Assembly (NCBI GenBank): GCA_963762395.1
Contig: CAVXKL010000001.1
Location: 186,001-250,000 of the forward strand
Origin: JAJZKE01 sp963762395
Lineage (GTDB): Bacteria; Patescibacteriota; Saccharimonadia; Saccharimonadales; UBA4665
DNA length: 64,000 nt
Direction of reading: 5' to 3'
Program-made: the position numbers and the translations under genes
In this document: piece after piece, positions 63,284 to 64,000 of the stretch
How positions within the stretch are numbered: the stretch's first letter is position 1
How the letters are laid out: every line of letters begins with the position of its first letter
The notes under the pieces: generated by a model
The model's input: only the letters and a program-made list of their open reading frames with translations
The model's database searches: none
Told to the model about the DNA's origin: nothing

Positions 63284-63700
63284 ATGTGGAAAGATTTTAA
63301 AAAATTTATTATGCGCGGTAACGTTGTCGACCTGGCTGTTGCCGTCTTAATCGGCACATCTTTTAACGGCATCGTAACGACGCTAACAAAAGATATGATC
63401 ACACCGCTTATAACTTTAATTAGCGGCAATAGAACTAATTTCGCCAACTACTACTTTAAAATTAACGGCTCGACTTTTGCTTACGGTGAAGTTGTTAACG
63501 CCGTCATTTCATTTGTCTTAATTGCCGTCATTGTCTTCTTCCTAATAATCAAACCCATCAACTCACTAATAACACTTTCAAAAAGAAACAAGCCGATTGA
63601 GCCGACTGAAAAGCAGTGCCCGGAATGTTTAAGCAATGTACCGATTAAAGCAACAAGATGCGCTTTTTGTACAACTAAACTTAAGGCGAGGACTATCTAG
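63284..63700 (+). CDS. mscL: Large-conductance mechanosensitive channel with zinc-ribbon tail
   Basis: MscL opens under membrane tension to release solutes. The 138-residue protein has the N-terminal helix WKDFKKFIMRGNVVDLAVAV, the pore helix GTSFNGIVTTLTKDMITPLI and a second membrane segment (SFVLIAVIVFFLIIKPIN). Its C-terminus adds CPECLSNVPIKATRCAFC, a four-cysteine zinc-ribbon-like tail in place of the usual helical bundle. It overlaps the convergent atpC gene by 8 nt. Confidence 0.93.
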   Translation: MWKDFKKFIMRGNVVDLAVAVLIGTSFNGIVTTLTKDMITPLITLISGNRTNFANYYFKINGSTFAYGEVVNAVISFVLIAVIVFFLIIKPINSLITLSKRNKPIEPTEKQCPECLSNVPIKATRCAFCTTKLKARTI

Positions 63701-64000
63701 GTGGTCTTTGGTGGCGGTGTTTTAAGGTAGCGACATGAAGCCTGACTTCATGGCGGTCAATCAATTCTTGGGCGTTAGCCAGGCTAATTTGATCCTTAGC
63801 TTCAGCTTTCATTGTTTTAGCTCTTTCAAGGGCTGCCTCGGCCTCGGCCAGGTTAATATCTTCAGCTTTATCCGCCTCGTCTACTAAAACTCGAAGAAAA
63901 TTACCATTAACATCAATAACACCGCCGTTAGTAGCAAAGAATTCGCGGGCATAGTCCGGATCAGTCCGATTAAGCCTAACCATAATTACGCCATTAGTTA
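63693..64000 (-). CDS. atpC: F1 ATP synthase epsilon subunit, partial at window edge
   Basis: The C-terminal part of epsilon: FFATNGGVIDVNGNFLRVLVD is the end of the beta-sandwich domain, and the rest (INLAEAEAALERAKTMKAEAK) is the helical hairpin that inhibits the F1 motor. The N-terminus lies beyond 64000. It implies an F-type ATP synthase operon next to this window. Confidence 0.88.
   Translation of the reverse strand, partial: TNGVIMVRLNRTDPDYAREFFATNGGVIDVNGNFLRVLVDEADKAEDINLAEAEAALERAKTMKAEAKDQISLANAQELIDRHEVRLHVATLKHRHQRPPR

Overview
The window looks like a chromosome segment from a Candidate Phyla Radiation bacterium, most probably a Saccharibacterium (TM7). The signs are a ribosomal-protein operon with no rpmD (L30) between rpsE and rplO, cysteine-free L36 and L33, a DnaX and a RecR without their usual zinc modules, very tight or overlapping genes, and many promoters whose -10 box lies only 7-11 nt before the start codon. 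UGA is used as a normal stop and there is an ordinary tRNA-Trp(CCA), which argues against the UGA-recoding CPR lineages. Assignment to the phylum is an inference from gene content.

Layout. 1-8.2 kb: end of the S10/spc/alpha ribosomal superoperon (S8, L6, L18, S5, L15, SecY, IF-1, L36, S13, S11, S4, RpoA, L17, L13, S9). 8.2-14.5 kb: trpS, a pseudouridine synthase, a delta-prime-like clamp-loader protein, a TPR protein, a Fur-family regulator with a perfect operator dyad, two unknown genes, a Nudix gene with a start-region frameshift, three tRNAs and rpmG. 14.5-18.9 kb: a GT4-GH57-GH15 glucan operon on the minus strand. 19-23.8 kb: tRNA-Trp, a P-loop kinase, a YgjP-type metallopeptidase, a histidine kinase and a membrane GT2. 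23.8-26.4 kb: secE-nusG-rplK-rplA. 26.4-32 kb: an MprF-like enzyme, dcd, a Tmk-ThyX fusion and a HAD protein. 32-33.2 kb: rplJ-rplL behind an attenuator leader.

33.18-38.16 kb is the most unusual part. It is a mobile element of about 5 kb with 25-bp terminal inverted repeats (23/25 identical) and a perfect 8-bp target duplication, inserted 2 nt after the rplL stop codon. It encodes an IS1595-family transposase and carries a complete set of diversity-generating retroelement (DGR) parts: a reverse transcriptase with the DGR signature IGNLTSQ, a target protein with a 111-bp variable repeat (VR) at its C-terminus, an adenine-rich 111-bp template repeat (TR), and an Avd accessory gene. The RT reading frame contains nine AGAC tetranucleotide units and is out of frame as read; one unit more, or two fewer, restores a full-length RT, so it may be a phase-variable switch. 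The avd gene is cut by a nested IS3-family element. TR and VR differ at 23 of 31 template adenines but also at 15 other positions, most of them silent, so this pair has not exchanged sequence recently.

38.2-64 kb: dnaX, dnaB, a GT-C-type membrane protein, ybaB, recR, a DHH phosphoesterase, cysS, an AI-2E-type permease, an alpha/beta-hydrolase-fold protein, tRNA-Gln, an RHH/RelE toxin-antitoxin pair, a Y-family polymerase with a small partner, a UPF0104-type membrane protein, a sigma-region-4-like protein, a sensor kinase, a MacB-like ABC transporter with its own two-component system, a CyoE-like prenyltransferase, a UvrD-type helicase with a C-terminal nuclease domain, an aquaporin, MscL with a zinc-ribbon tail, and the end of atpC running off the window.
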